DNA of 64,000 nt from Halioglobus maricola (lineage in GTDB: Bacteria > Pseudomonadota > Gammaproteobacteria > Pseudomonadales > Halieaceae): assembly GCF_009388985.1 (NCBI RefSeq), contig NZ_CP036422.1, forward strand, positions 813,501 to 877,500. The letters run 5' to 3'. The position numbers and the translations under genes are program-made. This document shows positions 63,514-64,000 of this stretch, one piece after another (the first letter of the stretch is position 1; every line of letters begins with the position of its first letter). The notes beneath the pieces were generated by a model that saw only the letters and a list, made by a program, of their open reading frames with translations, did not search any database and was not told the origin of the DNA.

Positions 63514-64000
63514 TTGAATAGAGCAATGTTGCCGGGAAGCTTGAAGCTATGTGTATTTGTTGCCTGTTTGTCACCTCTGCTATGGCTGGTCTACGCAGCT
63601 GTGCAGGGCGACCTGGGGCCGGACCCGGCTGAGGTCATTATTGCGGTTTCTGGTGAGTGGACTTTGCGCCTGCTGGGTCTGACCTTGCTGATGAGTCCGT
63701 TGCGTCAATGGTTGGGGCGGCCATGGCCGATTCGGATCCGCAGGATGCTCGGTCTTTTCACTTTCTTTTATGCCTGCCTGCATTTACTGACCTTCGCGCA
63801 CTTCTTTCTCGGTTGGTCGCCAGCCATTCTCTGGGAGGAACTCATTGAGCGGCCGTATATCACGGTTGGCTTTGTCGGCTGGTTGCTAATGTTGCCCCTG
63901 GCAATCACTTCTACCCGCGGCTGGCAAAGAAGGCTGGGGCGCTCATGGCGGAGGCTGCATCAATTGGTGTATCCCGCCGCGGTGCTGGGTTGTATTCACT
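63514..64000 (+). CDS. msrQ: Heme membrane subunit MsrQ, 3' end beyond window
   Basis: The first ~162 residues of the six-helix heme-binding quinol oxidoreductase that feeds electrons to MsrP. Motifs: GDLGPDPAEVIIAVSGEW (LGxDPxxxI..TGxW type), LLGLTLLMSPLRQW, RRMLGLFTFFYACLHLLTF with heme-ligand His, and RLHQLVYPAAVLGCIH with further His. Likely start is TTG 63514 (AAGGA at 63501-63505 lies 8 nt upstream); ATG 63526 is the alternative and lies too far from that site. The window cuts the C-terminal third. Separated from msrP by paralogs C and D. Confidence 0.92.
   Translation, partial: MNRAMLPGSLKLCVFVACLSPLLWLVYAAVQGDLGPDPAEVIIAVSGEWTLRLLGLTLLMSPLRQWLGRPWPIRIRRMLGLFTFFYACLHLLTFAHFFLGWSPAILWEELIERPYITVGFVGWLLMLPLAITSTRGWQRRLGRSWRRLHQLVYPAAVLGCIH

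Noticed and set aside
1..64000. CRISPR arrays, insertion sequences, phage genes, rRNA
   Set aside because: No direct-repeat arrays, transposase or integrase motifs, or rRNA segments were seen; the only close repeats are the four paralogous genes at 59.4-63.3 kb.

Overview
The window reads as a chromosomal segment of a marine gammaproteobacterium. The best guess is the Halieaceae/OM60-NOR5 part of Cellvibrionales: several gene blocks match Pseudomonas-like order (lolB-ispE-tRNA-Gln-prs-rplY-pth-ychF; hemA-prfA-prmC-moeB; ribF-ileS-lspA-fkpB-ispH-minor pilins; bamD/rluD-pgeF-clpB), while the right end carries a family of proteins typical of exosortase-bearing marine gammaproteobacteria. The taxon is an inference from gene order and protein style, not from a search. 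There is no phage, IS element, CRISPR array or rRNA; the one tRNA is tRNA-Gln(UUG).

Layout. 1-6.5 kb, minus strand: outer-membrane lipoprotein genes (TPR lipoprotein, lolB), ispE, tRNA-Gln, prs, rplY, pth and the 5' part of ychF. 6.6-10.7 kb, plus: hemA-prfA-prmC-moeB, tightly overlapping. 10.6-20.4 kb: mixed housekeeping genes (MATE pump, DoxX, RhlB-type helicase, cysZ with a small CWC protein, Smr endonuclease, nth, dapC, glnD). 20.4-23.3 kb: map divergent from rpsB-tsf, with a structured rpsB leader and an attenuator. 23.4-36.5 kb, plus: a membrane coiled-coil protein of unknown role, class I fumarase, sbcB, pyrB-nudF-murJ, ribF-ileS-lspA-fkpB-ispH. 36.5-44.6 kb: type IV pilus minor pilin operon (fimT, pilV, pilW, pilX, short pilY1, pilE) facing the pilSR two-component genes. 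44.8-52.2 kb: nadE, bamD, rluD-pgeF-clpB (with a very good sigma-32 promoter) and a DUF4124 protein. 52.7-59.3 kb: branched-chain amino-acid genes ilvB-ilvN, a sterol-desaturase-like gene, ilvC divergent from its regulator ilvY with two operators 31 bp apart, then pssA.

59.3-64 kb is the most unusual part: four minus-strand paralogs, two on each side of msrP, with a signal peptide, a Pro-rich linker, an exosortase-like sorting segment in the MIDDLE of the protein (PVPVMDS, hydrophobic stretch, RFLR), a second hydrophobic stretch and a secreted tail with six conserved cysteines. They separate msrP from its usual partner msrQ, which starts at the window's right edge. I believe these match what NCBI calls 'midcut-by-XrtH' proteins. 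No exosortase lies in this window.
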